DNA of 64,000 bases from an uncultured Naasia sp. (GCA_913778905.1 CAJYYA010000010.1:62001-126000); one strand, 5' to 3'; positions 39,539 through 50,267 are shown, counted from the stretch's first letter. The notes: generated by a model not told the origin, from the sequence alone. Numbers and translations are program-made.

Positions 39539-40480
39539 ATGCGTATCGTCTTCGCGGGGACCCCGGAAGTCGCCGTTCCCAGCCTCACCGCTCTGCTCGA
39601 TTCCGCGCACGAGGTCGTGGCCGCGGTCACCCGTCCGGATGCTCCGCAGGGTCGGAAACGCATCCTCACCCCTTCGCCCGTTGCGGCCGAGGCGGAAGAA
39701 GCGGGAGTGCCCGTCATCCGCGCCGCCCGGGCCGACGACGCATTGACGGACGCGGTCGCCGCGTTGGGCGCCGACCTCGGGGTCGTCGTCGCCTACGGCG
39801 CACTGCTGCGCCGGCCTCTTCTCGACACCCCGCGCCTCGGGTGGATCAACCTGCATTTCTCCCTCCTGCCGCTCTGGCGGGGCGCCGCTCCCGTCCAGCG
39901 TTCGGTCATGGCGGGGGATCGCGAGACCGGGGCGAGCGTGTTCCAGCTCGAGGCGGGTATGGACACCGGTCCGGTCTTCGCCACCATGACGCGCCCCATC
40001 TCCGCGACCGACACGGCGGGTTCTCTGCTCAAGGCCCTGGCCCTCGACGGGGCCGGTCTGCTGGGCCGGGTCGTCGACTCCCTTGCGGACGGCAGTGCGA
40101 CGGCCATCCCTCAGGACGGCGCGCCGACGCACGCCGCGAAGCTCACCATCGATGACGCTCGCATCGACGTCTATCGGACCCGCGACGAGGTGTCGGCGCA
40201 GATCCGCGGGGTGACACCCGAGCCGGGTGCATTCGTCGAGACGGAGGGTGGGCGGCTCAAGCTGCACGAGATCGCCTCGGGGGTGGGAGTCGGCATCCCC
40301 GCGGGATCGATCGTGCGGCAGGGCAAATCGGTGCTCCTGGGCACGACGACGGCGCCTCTCGAACTGCGGCGGGTCCAGCCGGCCGGCAAGACCGCCATGA
40401 CGGCAGCGGACTGGTGGCGAGGTCGGGGAACCGAGGATCCGGTGACAGTCCTCGCGGCCGCCCCGGGGGCGTCCGCGTGA
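39539..40480 (+). CDS. fmt: Methionyl-tRNA formyltransferase
   Basis: 313 residues; formylates initiator Met-tRNA. MRIVFAGTPEVAVPSL starts the formyltransferase domain, NLHFSLLPLWRGAAPVQ carries the Asn/His catalytic pair, and the AGMDTGPV stretch follows. The C-terminal OB-like domain is present. ACAGGAGG precedes the ATG. It ends in a four-base overlap with rsmB. Confidence 0.97.
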   Translation: MRIVFAGTPEVAVPSLTALLDSAHEVVAAVTRPDAPQGRKRILTPSPVAAEAEEAGVPVIRAARADDALTDAVAALGADLGVVVAYGALLRRPLLDTPRLGWINLHFSLLPLWRGAAPVQRSVMAGDRETGASVFQLEAGMDTGPVFATMTRPISATDTAGSLLKALALDGAGLLGRVVDSLADGSATAIPQDGAPTHAAKLTIDDARIDVYRTRDEVSAQIRGVTPEPGAFVETEGGRLKLHEIASGVGVGIPAGSIVRQGKSVLLGTTTAPLELRRVQPAGKTAMTAADWWRGRGTEDPVTVLAAAPGASA

Positions 40481-41841
40481 GCGAGCAGCCCGCCCGCCGT
40501 CTCGCCCTCGAGATCATCCGGGCCGTCAACACCGACGACGCCTACGCCAACCTCCTGCTGCCCGCCCGCCTCAAGCGTGCCGGTTTCAGCACTGCGGATG
40601 CGGCCTTCGCGACCGAGCTCACCTACGGCACTCTACGGCGCAGCGGCTACTACGACCGGGTGATCGAGCTCGCCTCGGGCCGTCCCGTCGAGAAGATCGA
40701 CGCGCCCCTGCGCGACATCCTCCGTCTGGGCACGCACCAGCTGCTGTCGATGCGCGTCGCCCCGCACGCCGCGGTCAACGAGGCCGTCCAGCAGGCCAAG
40801 ACCTCGGGGAAACGCAGCGGGTCCGGCTTCGTCAACGGGGTGCTTCGGACCATCTCGCGGGTGGACCGCGAGGAGTGGCAGCATCGCGTCCTCGGCGATG
40901 CTCCGGACGACGACCGTCGTCTCGCCGTTCTGCACTCGCATCCCACCTGGGTCGTCGAGGCCCTGCGCGAGGTGCTCGAGGCGGACGGTCAGGAGTCGGA
41001 GCTCACCTATCTGCTCGAGGCGGACAATGCCCCGCCCAAGGTCGGACTGGTGGCCCTCCCCGGGCTCGCGGACGCGGGTGCGGATCTGGCCCCGCTCGCG
41101 CGCACCGAGTTCTCGCCCATCGGCGCCGTCCTCCCCGGCGGCGACCCGAGCCTCATCGACACGGTGCGAGCCGGCGCGGTCCGCGTGCAGGACGAGGGAT
41201 CGCAACTCGCGGCTCTCGCGCTGAGCCGGTCGCGGCCGGTCCGCGAGGGTGAGCGCTGGCTCGACATGTGCGCGGGCCCCGGTGGGAAGGCGGCGCTGCT
41301 CGCGGCGGAGGGAGCGCTCGGCGGTGCCACGCTTCTGGCCAACGAGGTGGTGTCCGCCCGTGCTCAGCTCGTCCGCAACGCTCTCGAGAACGTGCCGGGA
41401 TCTCCGCGGGTCGTCGAGGGCGACGGGCGGCGGTTCGGCGACGAGCCGGAGGTCTTCGACCGCATCCTCATCGACGCCCCCTGCACCGGTCTCGGGGCGC
41501 TGCGGCGTCGGCCCGAGGCCCGCTGGCGGAAGACGCCCGAAGACGTCGCGTCGCTCGTCCCGTTGCAGGGGGAGCTACTCGACGCCGGTATCCGGGCGCT
41601 CAAGCCCGGTGGGGTCCTCGCCTACGTCACCTGCTCGCCCCACCTCGCCGAGACTCGAGGGGTTGTCCGTGACGCTCTCGCTCGCCACGACGGCCTGTCC
41701 GAGATCGACACGTCGGGCGTGCTCGACGAGGTCACCGGCGGGACGCTGACCCGAAGCGCCGTGGGGATGGCGGTGCAGCTGTGGCCCCACCGGCACGGGA
41801 CCGACGGCATGTTCATCGCTTTGCTGACGAAGGCGCTCTGA
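40477..41841 (+). CDS. rsmB: 16S rRNA m5C967 methyltransferase RsmB
   Basis: 454 residues; SAM-dependent 16S rRNA methylation. The N-terminal NusB-like domain (about 1-150, ALEIIRAVNTDDAYANLLL) is followed by a Rossmann methyltransferase domain: LDMCAGPGGKAALLA binds SAM, DAPCTGLGALRRRPEARW has one conserved Cys and VTCSPHLAETRGVV the catalytic Cys. GTG start overlapping fmt by four bases. It is sometimes labelled Fmu/Sun. Confidence 0.94.
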   Translation: MSEQPARRLALEIIRAVNTDDAYANLLLPARLKRAGFSTADAAFATELTYGTLRRSGYYDRVIELASGRPVEKIDAPLRDILRLGTHQLLSMRVAPHAAVNEAVQQAKTSGKRSGSGFVNGVLRTISRVDREEWQHRVLGDAPDDDRRLAVLHSHPTWVVEALREVLEADGQESELTYLLEADNAPPKVGLVALPGLADAGADLAPLARTEFSPIGAVLPGGDPSLIDTVRAGAVRVQDEGSQLAALALSRSRPVREGERWLDMCAGPGGKAALLAAEGALGGATLLANEVVSARAQLVRNALENVPGSPRVVEGDGRRFGDEPEVFDRILIDAPCTGLGALRRRPEARWRKTPEDVASLVPLQGELLDAGIRALKPGGVLAYVTCSPHLAETRGVVRDALARHDGLSEIDTSGVLDEVTGGTLTRSAVGMAVQLWPHRHGTDGMFIALLTKAL

Positions 41842-41882
41842 GCGGCAGCCGGGTCGCGGAGTCCGCGAGGAGGCGTCTCTCC

Positions 41883-41888
41883 TAGGAT
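41883..41888 (+). promoter_or_regulatory. rpe -10 hexamer, probably leaderless
   Basis: TAGGAT lies 7 nt before the rpe GTG. No Shine-Dalgarno is present between. Confidence 0.45.
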
Positions 41889-41895
41889 CGCTTCC

Positions 41896-42564
41896 GTGTC
41901 GATCCGCATCCACCCGAGCATCCTGGCCGCCGACTTCGCGAACTTCGAGCGCGAGCTGCAGCGCATCGGCACGGCCGACGCGGCGCACGTCGACATCATG
42001 GACGCGCACTTCGTGCCCAACCTCACCTTCGGGATCCCGATGGTCGAGCGCCTCGCCGAAGTGTCGCCGATCCCGCTCGATGCCCATCTCATGATCGACG
42101 ACCCCGATCGCTGGGCGGCGGACTACGCGCGTGCCGGCGCCGCGTCGGTGACCTTCCACCTCGAGGCCGCGGCAGACCCCATCGCCACGGCCCGCTCGAT
42201 CCGAGCCGCCGGTGCCCGTGCCGGAGTCGCCCTCAAACCCGGAACGGCGGCGGACACCGTTCTTGCGGAGCTCGCCGAGTTCGATCTCATCCTGGTGATG
42301 ACGGTCGAGCCGGGGTTCGGTGGACAGTCCTTCATGGCCGACACCATGCCGAAGCTGCGGCAGGTCGCGACGGCTGTGGCCGAGCACGGCTCGTCGACGC
42401 TCATCCAGGTGGACGGCGGCATCACGACCGAGACCATCGTCGAGGCGGCCGCACACGGGGCCGATACGTTCGTCGCCGGCTCCAGTGTCTTCCGCAGCAG
42501 CGATCCGGCCGAGGCGATCGCCGAGCTGCGCGCCGTCGCCGAACGGTCCGTTCGCTCCCTCTGA
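41896..42564 (+). CDS. rpe: Ribulose-phosphate 3-epimerase
   Basis: 222-residue TIM barrel; interconverts ribulose 5-phosphate and xylulose 5-phosphate. HPSILAADFANFERELQRI, HVDIMDAHFVPNLTFG (metal ligands), DAHLMIDDPDRW and TVEPGFGGQSF are intact, and the phosphate-binding VDGGI and VAGSSVF stand at the end. GTG start. Upstream of hisE with a 45-nt gap. Confidence 0.96.
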   Translation: MSIRIHPSILAADFANFERELQRIGTADAAHVDIMDAHFVPNLTFGIPMVERLAEVSPIPLDAHLMIDDPDRWAADYARAGAASVTFHLEAAADPIATARSIRAAGARAGVALKPGTAADTVLAELAEFDLILVMTVEPGFGGQSFMADTMPKLRQVATAVAEHGSSTLIQVDGGITTETIVEAAAHGADTFVAGSSVFRSSDPAEAIAELRAVAERSVRSL

Positions 42565-42596
42565 CGCACGCGGCGGGTCGTGTCACCTCGACCCGG

Positions 42597-42602
42597 TAGC
42601 CT
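42597..42602 (+). promoter_or_regulatory. hisE -10 hexamer, probably leaderless
   Basis: TAGCCT lies 7 nt before the hisE GTG. It marks the likely promoter of the hisE-hisG unit. Confidence 0.45.
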
Positions 42603-42609
42603 GGAGCAC

Positions 42610-42873
42610 GTGAAAACCTTCGACGATCTGTTCGCCGAGCTCGCCGGGAAGGCCCAGACGCGGCCCGAGGGGTCCAAGACCGTCGCGGAGCTCGATGCGG
42701 GCGTGCACGCCATCGGCAAGAAGATCGTCGAAGAGGCCGCCGAGGTGTGGATGGCCGCCGAGTACGAATCCGACGAGCGTCTCGCGGAGGAGATCTCCCA
42801 GCTCGTGTACCACCTGCAGGTCGTCCTCCTGGCTCGTGGGCTCTCGCCGGAGGACGTCTACCGACATCTGTGA
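42610..42873 (+). CDS. hisE: Phosphoribosyl-ATP pyrophosphatase
   Basis: 87-residue MazG-like helical pyrophosphatase; second step of histidine synthesis. The signature [13 protein letters not shown] with the EE metal ligands and [19 protein letters not shown] is clear. GTG 42610 was chosen over the upstream frame because it gives the usual [11 protein letters not shown] start. Separate from HisI, as in other Actinobacteria. hisG follows after 112 bases. Confidence 0.95.
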   Translation: MKTFDDLFAELAGKAQTRPEGSKTVAELDAGVHAIGKKIVEEAAEVWMAAEYESDERLAEEISQLVYHLQVVLLARGLSPEDVYRHL

Positions 42874-42985
42874 CGCTCCGCCCCGCTCCGCGCATCGCGC
42901 CGGATGGGCCATGAGTCGTCCACCCGCGATCCGTGCTCGACGGATCGCCCCGCACACCAGGTTCGCGAAAGAGACCGCCCACGTC

Positions 42986-43834
42986 ATGTCAGAAGTCCTG
43001 AAGATCGCCGTGCCCAACAAGGGCACTCTCAGCGAGAACGCCGTGTCGATGTTGCGCGAGGCCGGCTACGCCGTCCGCCGCGACCCCAAGGAGCTCATCG
43101 TCGCCGACCCGCGCAACGGGGTCGAGTTCTTCTACCTCCGTCCCCGCGACATCGCGACCTACGTGGGGTCCGGCGCGCTCCACGTCGGCATCACCGGGCG
43201 CGATCTGCTGCTCGACTCACGGTCCACCGCGAAAGAGATCGAGTCGCTCGACTTCGGCGCCTCGACCTTCCGCTTCGCCGGCGTCATCGGCGAGTTCTCC
43301 GACCTGACCGACCTCACGGGCCGCCGGGTGGCGACGAGCTACGAGAACCTCGTAGGCGATTTCCTCGCCCAGCAGGGTGTCGAGGTCGACCTCGTCCACC
43401 TCGACGGTGCCGTCGAGTCCGCCGTCCGTCTCGGCGTCGCGGACGCCGTCGCCGATGTCGTCGAGACCGGATCGACCCTGCGCAAACAGGGCCTCGAAAT
43501 CTTCGGGCCCGTCATCCTCAAGTCGAACGCGGTCGTCATCGCCAACAACGCGGACGCGCCGGGCGTCTCTACCCTCCTTCGCCGTCTGCAGGGCGTCATG
43601 GTCGCGCACCAGTACGTGCTGATGGACTACGACCTGCCCGCCGACCTCCTCGACAAGGCATCCGCCATCACCCCCGGCTTCGAGGCGCCCACCGTGTCTC
43701 CGCTCCGCGGGGGAGACTGGGTCGCGGTGCGCGTCATGGTGCCGCGCGAGGACACCAACGAGCTCATGGACCGGCTCTACGAGATCGGCGCGCGGGCCAT
43801 CCTGGTCAGCCCGATCCACGCCGCCCGGATCTAG
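42986..43834 (+). CDS. hisG: ATP phosphoribosyltransferase (long form)
   Basis: 282 residues; first committed step of histidine synthesis. [23 protein letters not shown] starts the catalytic domain, and the PRPP-binding segment [18 protein letters not shown] is intact. The ~75-residue C-terminal ACT-like domain (from about 210) is the histidine feedback site of the long form, so no HisZ is needed. The frame extends upstream, but ATG 42986 is conserved. It is followed 7 bases later by hisF. Confidence 0.96.
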   Translation: MSEVLKIAVPNKGTLSENAVSMLREAGYAVRRDPKELIVADPRNGVEFFYLRPRDIATYVGSGALHVGITGRDLLLDSRSTAKEIESLDFGASTFRFAGVIGEFSDLTDLTGRRVATSYENLVGDFLAQQGVEVDLVHLDGAVESAVRLGVADAVADVVETGSTLRKQGLEIFGPVILKSNAVVIANNADAPGVSTLLRRLQGVMVAHQYVLMDYDLPADLLDKASAITPGFEAPTVSPLRGGDWVAVRVMVPREDTNELMDRLYEIGARAILVSPIHAARI

Positions 43835-43841
43835 GGTCGAC

Positions 43842-44603
43842 ATGTCCGTCGCCGTTCGCGTCATCCCCTGCCTCGACGTCGCCGCGGGGCGCGTCGTCAA
43901 GGGAGTCAATTTCAAGAACCTCGTCGATGCCGGGGACCCCGTCGAGCTCTCGCGCCGCTACTACGAGCAGGGCGCCGACGAGATCACCTTCCTCGACGTC
44001 ACCGCGACGACCGAGGACCGGGCGACCACTTACGACGTGGTCCGGCGCACCGCCGAGCAGGTCTTCATCCCGCTCACGGTCGGCGGCGGCGTGCGGTCTC
44101 CCGAGGACGTCGCGCGTCTCCTCGCGAGCGGCGCAGACAAGATCGGTGTCAACAGCGCCGCGATAGCGCGTCCGCAGCTCATCGGGGACATCGCCGATCG
44201 CTTCGGAGCCCAGGTCGTCGTGCTCTCGCTCGACGTGACCCGCTCGCCCGACACCGATTCCGGCTTCGTGGTCACCACCCACGGCGGCCGCCGCCTCACC
44301 GACATCGACGCGCTCGGCTGGGCGCAGCAGGCCATCGCGCTCGGCGCGGGGGAGCTGCTGGTGAACTCGATCGATGCCGACGGCACCAAGGAGGGCTTCG
44401 ACCTCGAGCTCATCGAAGCCATGCGTGCCGTGAGCAGTGTGCCGGTCATCGCCTCGGGCGGCGCGGGCGCTGTCGCCGACTTCCCTCCCGCGATCCGTGC
44501 CGGCGCCGACGCCGTCCTCGCCGCGTCCGTGTTCCACTCCGCCTCTCTGACCATCGGGGACGTCAAGGCCGGTCTGGTCGCCGAGGGGATCGACGTCCGA
44601 TGA
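43842..44603 (+). CDS. hisF: Imidazole glycerol phosphate synthase cyclase subunit
   Basis: 253-residue TIM barrel; with HisH makes IGP and [23 protein letters not shown] holds the first catalytic Asp; [14 protein letters not shown] and the second-half [14 protein letters not shown]-like segment ([12 protein letters not shown]) are present. hisH and hisA are not in this window. Overlaps hisI by four bases. Confidence 0.97.
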   Translation: MSVAVRVIPCLDVAAGRVVKGVNFKNLVDAGDPVELSRRYYEQGADEITFLDVTATTEDRATTYDVVRRTAEQVFIPLTVGGGVRSPEDVARLLASGADKIGVNSAAIARPQLIGDIADRFGAQVVVLSLDVTRSPDTDSGFVVTTHGGRRLTDIDALGWAQQAIALGAGELLVNSIDADGTKEGFDLELIEAMRAVSSVPVIASGGAGAVADFPPAIRAGADAVLAASVFHSASLTIGDVKAGLVAEGIDVR

Positions 44604-45031
44604 GCGACAGAAGCGCGTCCGCACCCATGACCGAGGCCGAGGTCGACGCGGTGGTCGCCGGTGCCCGCTTCGCCGCGGACGGTCTGCTGCCCGCGATCAT
44701 CCAGGAGGACAGCACACGCGACGTGCTCATGCTCGGCTACATGAACGCGGAGGCGCTTCGCCGGACCCTCAGTGAGGGGCGGGTCACGTTCTGGTCGCGC
44801 AGCCGTAACGAATTCTGGCGCAAGGGCGACACGTCCGGGCACTATCAGTACGTGCGCACCGCCGCGCTCGACTGCGATGCCGACGCGCTCCTCGTGACCG
44901 TGCATCAGGTGGGCCCCGCCTGCCACACCGGAGCGCACGCCTGCTTCGACGTCGCCCCGCTTCGTCCCACCGTGGTCTCTGCGGAGACCACGGACATCGA
45001 ATCAGCCAGAGAGCACTCCCAGGAGGCCTGA
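44600..45031 (+). CDS. hisI: Phosphoribosyl-AMP cyclohydrolase
   Basis: 143 residues; third histidine step, zinc dependent. [44 protein letters not shown] and the zinc-binding [12 protein letters not shown] are complete. The single-domain form, matching the separate hisE. It ends one base before the trpE ATG, joining the histidine and tryptophan genes in one run. Confidence 0.97.
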   Translation: MSDRSASAPMTEAEVDAVVAGARFAADGLLPAIIQEDSTRDVLMLGYMNAEALRRTLSEGRVTFWSRSRNEFWRKGDTSGHYQYVRTAALDCDADALLVTVHQVGPACHTGAHACFDVAPLRPTVVSAETTDIESAREHSQEA

Positions 45032-45032
45032 C

Positions 45033-46562
45033 ATGCCGACGACCGATCGAGCCGGTTTCGAGGACCTCGTCCGAGAGCACCGCGTCGTCCCCGTGGTCCG
45101 AGAGCTGTTCGCGGGGGAGGAGACCCCCGTCGGCATCTTCCGCAAGCTGGCCCTGCGCGCCGGGGGAGACCCGCGCCCCGGGACATTCCTCCTCGAATCG
45201 GCTGAGCAGGGCGGCATCTGGTCGCGCTGGTCGTTCGTCGGTGTGAATTCGTTCGGCGTTCTCACGCAGCGCGACGACGCGGTTCACTGGCAGGACTACG
45301 GCCTGAGTGCGGAACGCGTGCTCGGCGACACGTCCGTCCGCCCCCTGGACGCGCTCGCCTCGATCGTCGAACGCTGGAAGACCCCGCGTATCGAGGGACT
45401 CCCCCCGCTCACCGGTGGTCTCGTCGGGTTCATCGGGTGGGAGGCCGTCCGGCAGATCGAGCATCTCCCAGACGCTCCGCCCGCCGACTTCGACATCCCC
45501 GGCCAGGCCATGTCGTTCGTCTCCGAGCTGGTGGCCGTCGACCACCGCACCGGTACCGTCGCGCTCGTCGTCACCGCTCTGGCCGATGGCGAGGAGTCGG
45601 CGGACGATCTGTGGGCCGATGCGCAGCGTCGACTCGACCTCATGCAGCACCGCCTGTCCGGGCCCATCGAGGCCGATCTGTCGGTCGTCGACCTCGGGAT
45701 CGTGCCCGAACCCGACCTCCGCACTCCCCGCGGCGACTTCCTCGCGGCGGTCGAGCGCTCGCGCGAGTACATCCGCGACGGCGATATCTTCCAGGTCGTC
45801 ATCTCTCAGCGCTTCGAGATCGATCTGACGGCGTCGGCGCTCGACGTCTACCGGGTGCTCCGCACACTGAACCCGAGCCCGTACATGTACCTGCTCGCCT
45901 TCGAGAAGCCGGACGGCGAGTCGTATCAGGTCGTCGGGTCCTCGCCGGAGGCGCTGGTGAAGGTCACCGACGGGCGGGTCTTCACGCACCCGATCGCCGG
46001 ATCCCGCCCCCGAGGGGCCACCCCGGATGAGGACACGCAGTACGCCGAGAGCCTGCTCGCCGACCCCAAGGAGCGGGCCGAGCACCTCATGCTCGTCGAC
46101 CTGGCCCGCAACGACGTGCTCAAGGTGTGCCGTCCGGGCTCGGTCGAGGTCACCGAGTTCATGCGCATCGAGCGGTTCAGCCACATCATGCACATCGTGT
46201 CCAGCGTCGAGGGCGACCTCCGCCCCGGGCGCAACGCGGTCGACGTATTCCGGGCGACCTTCCCCGCGGGAACGCTGTCGGGTGCGCCCAAGCCGCGTGC
46301 TCTGCAGATCATCGACGAGCTCGAACCCGCTCAGCGCGGCATCTACGGGGGTGTCGTCGGGTACTTCGACTTCGCCGGGGACGCCGACATCGCGATCACG
46401 ATCCGCACGGCCCTCCTCGAGGGCGGACGAGCGCGCGTGCAGGCGGGAGCGGGTCTGGTCGCCGACTCGGATTCGGCGGCCGAGTATCAGGAGTCGCAGA
46501 ACAAGGCCGCCGCTCCTCTCCGTGCCGTTGCGATCGCCAATGGGCTGAAGCGCGTCACATGA
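45033..46562 (+). CDS. trpE: Anthranilate synthase component I
   Basis: 509 residues; chorismate plus ammonia to anthranilate. The Trp-feedback LLES motif is present near residue 50 (FLLESAEQGG), and the chorismate-binding domain has NPSPYMYLLAFE, IAGSRPRGATPDED, DLARNDV and FPAGTLSGAPKPRA. AGGAGG precedes the ATG. No leader peptide with tandem Trp codons is possible because hisI abuts it, so classical attenuation is excluded here. trpG and trpD are not in this cluster. Confidence 0.97.
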   Translation: MPTTDRAGFEDLVREHRVVPVVRELFAGEETPVGIFRKLALRAGGDPRPGTFLLESAEQGGIWSRWSFVGVNSFGVLTQRDDAVHWQDYGLSAERVLGDTSVRPLDALASIVERWKTPRIEGLPPLTGGLVGFIGWEAVRQIEHLPDAPPADFDIPGQAMSFVSELVAVDHRTGTVALVVTALADGEESADDLWADAQRRLDLMQHRLSGPIEADLSVVDLGIVPEPDLRTPRGDFLAAVERSREYIRDGDIFQVVISQRFEIDLTASALDVYRVLRTLNPSPYMYLLAFEKPDGESYQVVGSSPEALVKVTDGRVFTHPIAGSRPRGATPDEDTQYAESLLADPKERAEHLMLVDLARNDVLKVCRPGSVEVTEFMRIERFSHIMHIVSSVEGDLRPGRNAVDVFRATFPAGTLSGAPKPRALQIIDELEPAQRGIYGGVVGYFDFAGDADIAITIRTALLEGGRARVQAGAGLVADSDSAAEYQESQNKAAAPLRAVAIANGLKRVT

Positions 46563-47161
46563 GCTGGCCGACCGACGGCCGACGGGCCAAGCTGATCGCC
46601 ATCCTCGGCATCGTCGTCACATCGGCGGTCGTGCTGATCGGCGGCAACCTCGTCTGGTTCACCGCCCACGTGGAGAGCGGGGTCATCGAGGTGGTGGGTC
46701 AGGTGGCTGCGCCGCCGCTCAGCGGCTTGGCTTTGGCGAGCCTGGCCCTCGCGGGCGCCCTCAGCCTCGCCCCGTTCGTGCTCCGCCTGGTCCTGGGTGC
46801 GCTTCAGGTGCTCCTCTCGGTCCTGGTGGCCGTGTCGGTTCTCCCCTCGTTGACGGACCCGGCGGGCAGGGTCGCGACGCGTGTGACGGAAGTCACCGGT
46901 ATCGCGGGGGACGGACCCGTCCGTGCACTCCTCGACCGGGTCGACAGCGGCCCGTGGCCCGTCATCGTCCTGGGGATGGCTGTCATCGGAGCCCTCGCCG
47001 GTGTCTGGATCCTCGTCACCGGCCGCCGGTGGCCGAAGCCCGGTCGGAAGTATGTCGCCAAGGGGGCGGACGATGCGGTCGCCACAGGCCGGAAGGAGTC
47101 GGCGGAGTCCTCGCGGGAGGACGAATGGGACGCGCTGACCCGAGGTGAGGATCCGACCTGA
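46559..47161 (+). CDS. Trp biosynthesis-associated membrane protein
   Basis: 200 residues, four predicted membrane segments (about 11-32, 57-76, 78-98 and 138-158), then a polar tail ending WDALTRGEDPT. It belongs to the actinobacterial Trp-operon membrane family found between trpE and trpC; function unknown, tryptophan or anthranilate handling being only a guess from position. ATGA overlap with trpE. Confidence 0.85.
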   Translation: MSWPTDGRRAKLIAILGIVVTSAVVLIGGNLVWFTAHVESGVIEVVGQVAAPPLSGLALASLALAGALSLAPFVLRLVLGALQVLLSVLVAVSVLPSLTDPAGRVATRVTEVTGIAGDGPVRALLDRVDSGPWPVIVLGMAVIGALAGVWILVTGRRWPKPGRKYVAKGADDAVATGRKESAESSREDEWDALTRGEDPT

Positions 47162-47212
47162 GTTCCACTCGCCCAGCGGCCTCGTCGAGCGGACGAGCAC
47201 TCCTCGTCCGGC

Positions 47213-47218
47213 TAGACT
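47213..47218 (+). promoter_or_regulatory. -10 hexamer before the HGxxPAAW gene, probably leaderless
   Basis: TAGACT lies 8 nt before the ATG at 47227. It implies an internal promoter that could also serve trpC-trpB-trpA. Confidence 0.4.
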
Positions 47219-47226
47219 CGATTCCT

Positions 47227-47463
47227 ATGAACGATGAGCATGACGAACTCGGCGAAGGCCATTCCGTAGCTGCGTGGACGTCCGTCGTGGTGATGCTGAT
47301 CGGCTTCACCGTGGCGACCGTCGCCCTCTTCCTGGACGCGTACACGATCGTCTACATCAGCGCCGGTGTGATCGTGGTGGGCGCTCTGCTCTGGCCGATC
47401 CTGTCGAAGATGGGCTACGGGACGAACGGGCCGCGCTACGTGGCCAAGTCCGACGCCCGCTGA
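47227..47463 (+). CDS. HGxxPAAW-family small membrane protein
   Basis: 78 residues with two membrane segments (about 17-37 and 41-60). The GHSVAAW motif near the N-terminus is the family's HGxxPAAW signature in variant form, and the end [11 protein letters not shown] is typical. Function unknown. Members are usually found in the trp cluster of Actinobacteria, as here between the Trp membrane protein and trpC. Confidence 0.85.
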   Translation: MNDEHDELGEGHSVAAWTSVVVMLIGFTVATVALFLDAYTIVYISAGVIVVGALLWPILSKMGYGTNGPRYVAKSDAR

Positions 47464-47467
47464 CGCC

Positions 47468-48244
47468 GTGTCGATCCTCTCCGACCTCGTCGACGGGGCT
47501 CGGCTCGACGCAGCCGCGCGTCGCGAGGCGACGCCTCTCGAAGACCTGGAGCGCGCCGCTCTCGACGTGACGCCCGCTCTCGACGCACTCGAGTTCCTGC
47601 GTCCGGCCGACCGGGTCAAGATCATCGCCGAGGTCAAGCGTGCGAGCCCGTCTCGCGGTGCCCTCGCCGAGATCCCCGACCCCGCCGAATTGGCGAGCGT
47701 CTATGCGTCGTCCGGTGCCAGCGCGATCAGTGTGCTGACCGAGGGGCGTCGCTTCAAGGGATCGCTCGACGACCTCCGGGCCGTCCGGTCCGCCGTGGAC
47801 GTACCGGTCCTGCGCAAGGACTTCATCGTCGAGCCGTATCAGGTGTTCGAGGCTCGTGCCGCGGGCGCCGACATGGTGCTGCTCATCGTCGCCGCGCTGG
47901 AGCAGCCGCTGCTCGCTGAGCTGCACGAGCTCATCGTCCAGTTGGGCATGACCCCGCTCGTGGAAACGCACGACGCCGACGAGGTCACCCGTGCTCTCGA
48001 TATCGGTGCCGGCCTCGTGGGTGTCAACGCCCGCGACCTCGGCACGTTCGAGCTCGACCGCGACCTCTTCGGCCGCCTCGCCGAAGGTATCCCCGGCTCC
48101 GTCATCCGTGTCGCCGAATCGGCCGTCTCGACCGCGGCCGATGTCGCTCATTACCGTTCCGCCGGTGCCGACGTGGTCCTCGTCGGCGAGGCACTCGTGA
48201 CCGGAGATCCGGCCGCGCGACTCGAGGAGTTCCTAGCCGTATGA
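47468..48244 (+). CDS. trpC: Indole-3-glycerol phosphate synthase
   Basis: 258-residue TIM barrel, stand-alone (not fused to TrpF). [42 protein letters not shown] and [11 protein letters not shown] carry the catalytic Glu, Lys and phosphate-binding residues. GTG start 5 bases after the preceding stop, four-base overlap with trpB. Confidence 0.97.
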   Translation: MSILSDLVDGARLDAAARREATPLEDLERAALDVTPALDALEFLRPADRVKIIAEVKRASPSRGALAEIPDPAELASVYASSGASAISVLTEGRRFKGSLDDLRAVRSAVDVPVLRKDFIVEPYQVFEARAAGADMVLLIVAALEQPLLAELHELIVQLGMTPLVETHDADEVTRALDIGAGLVGVNARDLGTFELDRDLFGRLAEGIPGSVIRVAESAVSTAADVAHYRSAGADVVLVGEALVTGDPAARLEEFLAV

Positions 48245-49470
48245 CCACCGAGACCGACCGCGAGACCATCCAGCAGCCCGGGCCCTACTTCGGCGAGTTC
48301 GGCGGACGCTTCGTCCCCGAATCGCTCGTCGCGGCACTCGATGAGCTGACGGCCGAGTGGGAGGCCGCCAAAGCCGACCCCGCTTTCGCCGCCGAGCTCA
48401 CGGCTCTGCACCGGGACTACACGGGACGGCCCTCGATCATCACCGAGGTCCCGCGCTTCGCGGAGCACGCCGGCGGTGCACGGATCATCCTCAAGCGCGA
48501 GGACCTCAATCACACCGGCTCGCACAAGATCAACAACGTGCTCGGCCAGGCGCTCCTGACCAAGCGCATCGGCAAGACCCGCATCATCGCCGAGACGGGG
48601 GCGGGTCAGCACGGCGTGGCCACCGCGACGGCGGCGGCGCTGTTCGGTCTCGACTGCGTCATCTACATGGGTGAGGTCGACACGGAGCGTCAGGCCCTCA
48701 ACGTCGCGCGGATGCGTCTGCTCGGAGCCGAGGTCATCCCGGTCACGACCGGTTCCCGGACCTTGAAGGACGCCATCAACGACGCCATGCGCGACTGGGT
48801 CACCAATGTGGAGACGACCAACTACGTGTTCGGCACGGTCGCCGGCCCGCACCCGTTCCCGGCGATGGTCCGCGATCTCCAGCGCATCATCGGCGACGAG
48901 GCTCGAGCGCAGGTCCTCGACCTCACGGGTTCGCTTCCCACTGCGGTGGCCGCGTGCGTCGGCGGCGGCAGCAACGCCATGGGCATCTTCACCGCCTTCA
49001 TCGACGACCCCGACGTCGCGCTCTACGGATACGAGGCAGCGGGCGACGGAGCGGATACACCCCGCAACGCGGCGACGATCACCAAGGGCCGTCCCGGCGT
49101 CCTGCACGGCGCCCGCAGCTACATGCTGCAGGACGAGGACGGTCAGACGCTCGAGTCGCACTCGATCTCAGCCGGTCTCGATTACCCGGGCGTCGGTCCG
49201 GAGCACGCGTGGCTGTCCGACATCGGACGCGCGCACTACCTGCCGATCACCGACACGCAGGCGATGTCGGCTCTGCGCCTCCTCGCCAGGACCGAGGGCA
49301 TCATTCCGGCGATCGAGAGCGCTCACGCCCTCGCGGGTGCACTCGACCTGGGTCGGGAGCTGGGGCCCGAGGCGACCATCCTGGTCAACCTCAGCGGTCG
49401 CGGTGACAAGGACATGACGACGGCGGGCGAGTGGTTCGACCTCATCGACCGGGATGCGGAGCAGATGTGA
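48241..49470 (+). CDS. trpB: Tryptophan synthase beta subunit
   Basis: 409 residues; PLP enzyme joining indole and serine. [13 protein letters not shown] at the N-terminus, the PLP Lys in [27 protein letters not shown], and the phosphate-binding [10 protein letters not shown] are intact. This is the TrpB1 type that pairs with TrpA, whose gene overlaps by four bases. Confidence 0.98.
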   Translation: MTTETDRETIQQPGPYFGEFGGRFVPESLVAALDELTAEWEAAKADPAFAAELTALHRDYTGRPSIITEVPRFAEHAGGARIILKREDLNHTGSHKINNVLGQALLTKRIGKTRIIAETGAGQHGVATATAAALFGLDCVIYMGEVDTERQALNVARMRLLGAEVIPVTTGSRTLKDAINDAMRDWVTNVETTNYVFGTVAGPHPFPAMVRDLQRIIGDEARAQVLDLTGSLPTAVAACVGGGSNAMGIFTAFIDDPDVALYGYEAAGDGADTPRNAATITKGRPGVLHGARSYMLQDEDGQTLESHSISAGLDYPGVGPEHAWLSDIGRAHYLPITDTQAMSALRLLARTEGIIPAIESAHALAGALDLGRELGPEATILVNLSGRGDKDMTTAGEWFDLIDRDAEQM

Positions 49471-50267
49471 CCACCTCCTACACGAGCGCGGTCCGCGACA
49501 CCATCGCCACGCGCCGGGACGAGGCGTCCGGTGCTCTCATCGCCTACCTTCCGGTCGGTTTCCCCGATCTCGCGACCAGTATCGATGCAGCGGTGGCGCT
49601 CGTCCAGAACGGCGTCGACATCCTCGAACTCGGTCTCCCGTATTCGGACCCGGTCATGGACGGCGCCGTGATCCAGGCGGCCACGCAGCAGGCCCTCGCC
49701 AACGGTTTCAAGCTGCGACACGCGTTCGAGGCGGTGGCCGAGGTGCGACGTCAGGTCGACGCTCCCGTCCTCCTCATGACGTACTGGAATCCCGTGCTTC
49801 AGTACGGCGTCGACAGGTTCGCCGACGATCTCGCTACTGCCGGGGGGGCGGGCCTCATCACGCCCGACCTGATCCCCGACGAGGGGCGGGTCTGGCTCGA
49901 CGCCTCGGACCGCGCGGGTCTCGACCGAGTGTTCCTCTCGGCCCCGTCTTCGTCGGACGAGCGGCTCCGTCGTTCGGTGGAACTCAGCCGAGGGTTCGTC
50001 TACGCCGTCTCGACCATGGGCATCACGGGTGCCCGTGCCGACGTGGACCAGGCGGCTCGCGGACTCGTCGAGCGGCTTCGAGCCGCCGGCGGCGACAGCG
50101 TCTGCGTCGGACTCGGCATCTCGACGGCGGAGCAGGTCGCAGAAGTCCTGGAGTACGCGGACGGCGCCATCGTCGGCTCCGTGTTCGTGCGCGCCCTCGC
50201 CGAAGGCGGCGTCGCCGCCGCGGCCGAGGCTGCCGCTCGTCTCGCCGAGGGTACGTCCGCGCGCTGA
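49467..50267 (+). CDS. trpA: Tryptophan synthase alpha subunit
   Basis: 266-residue TIM barrel; cleaves indole glycerol phosphate and channels indole to TrpB. The catalytic Glu is in [14 protein letters not shown], the catalytic Asp in TPDLIPDE, and GVGLGIST-like [12 protein letters not shown] with GSVFVRAL binds phosphate. GTG start. It ends the trp run; a leaderless-type promoter for lgt follows. Confidence 0.97.
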   Translation: MTTSYTSAVRDTIATRRDEASGALIAYLPVGFPDLATSIDAAVALVQNGVDILELGLPYSDPVMDGAVIQAATQQALANGFKLRHAFEAVAEVRRQVDAPVLLMTYWNPVLQYGVDRFADDLATAGGAGLITPDLIPDEGRVWLDASDRAGLDRVFLSAPSSSDERLRRSVELSRGFVYAVSTMGITGARADVDQAARGLVERLRAAGGDSVCVGLGISTAEQVAEVLEYADGAIVGSVFVRALAEGGVAAAAEAAARLAEGTSAR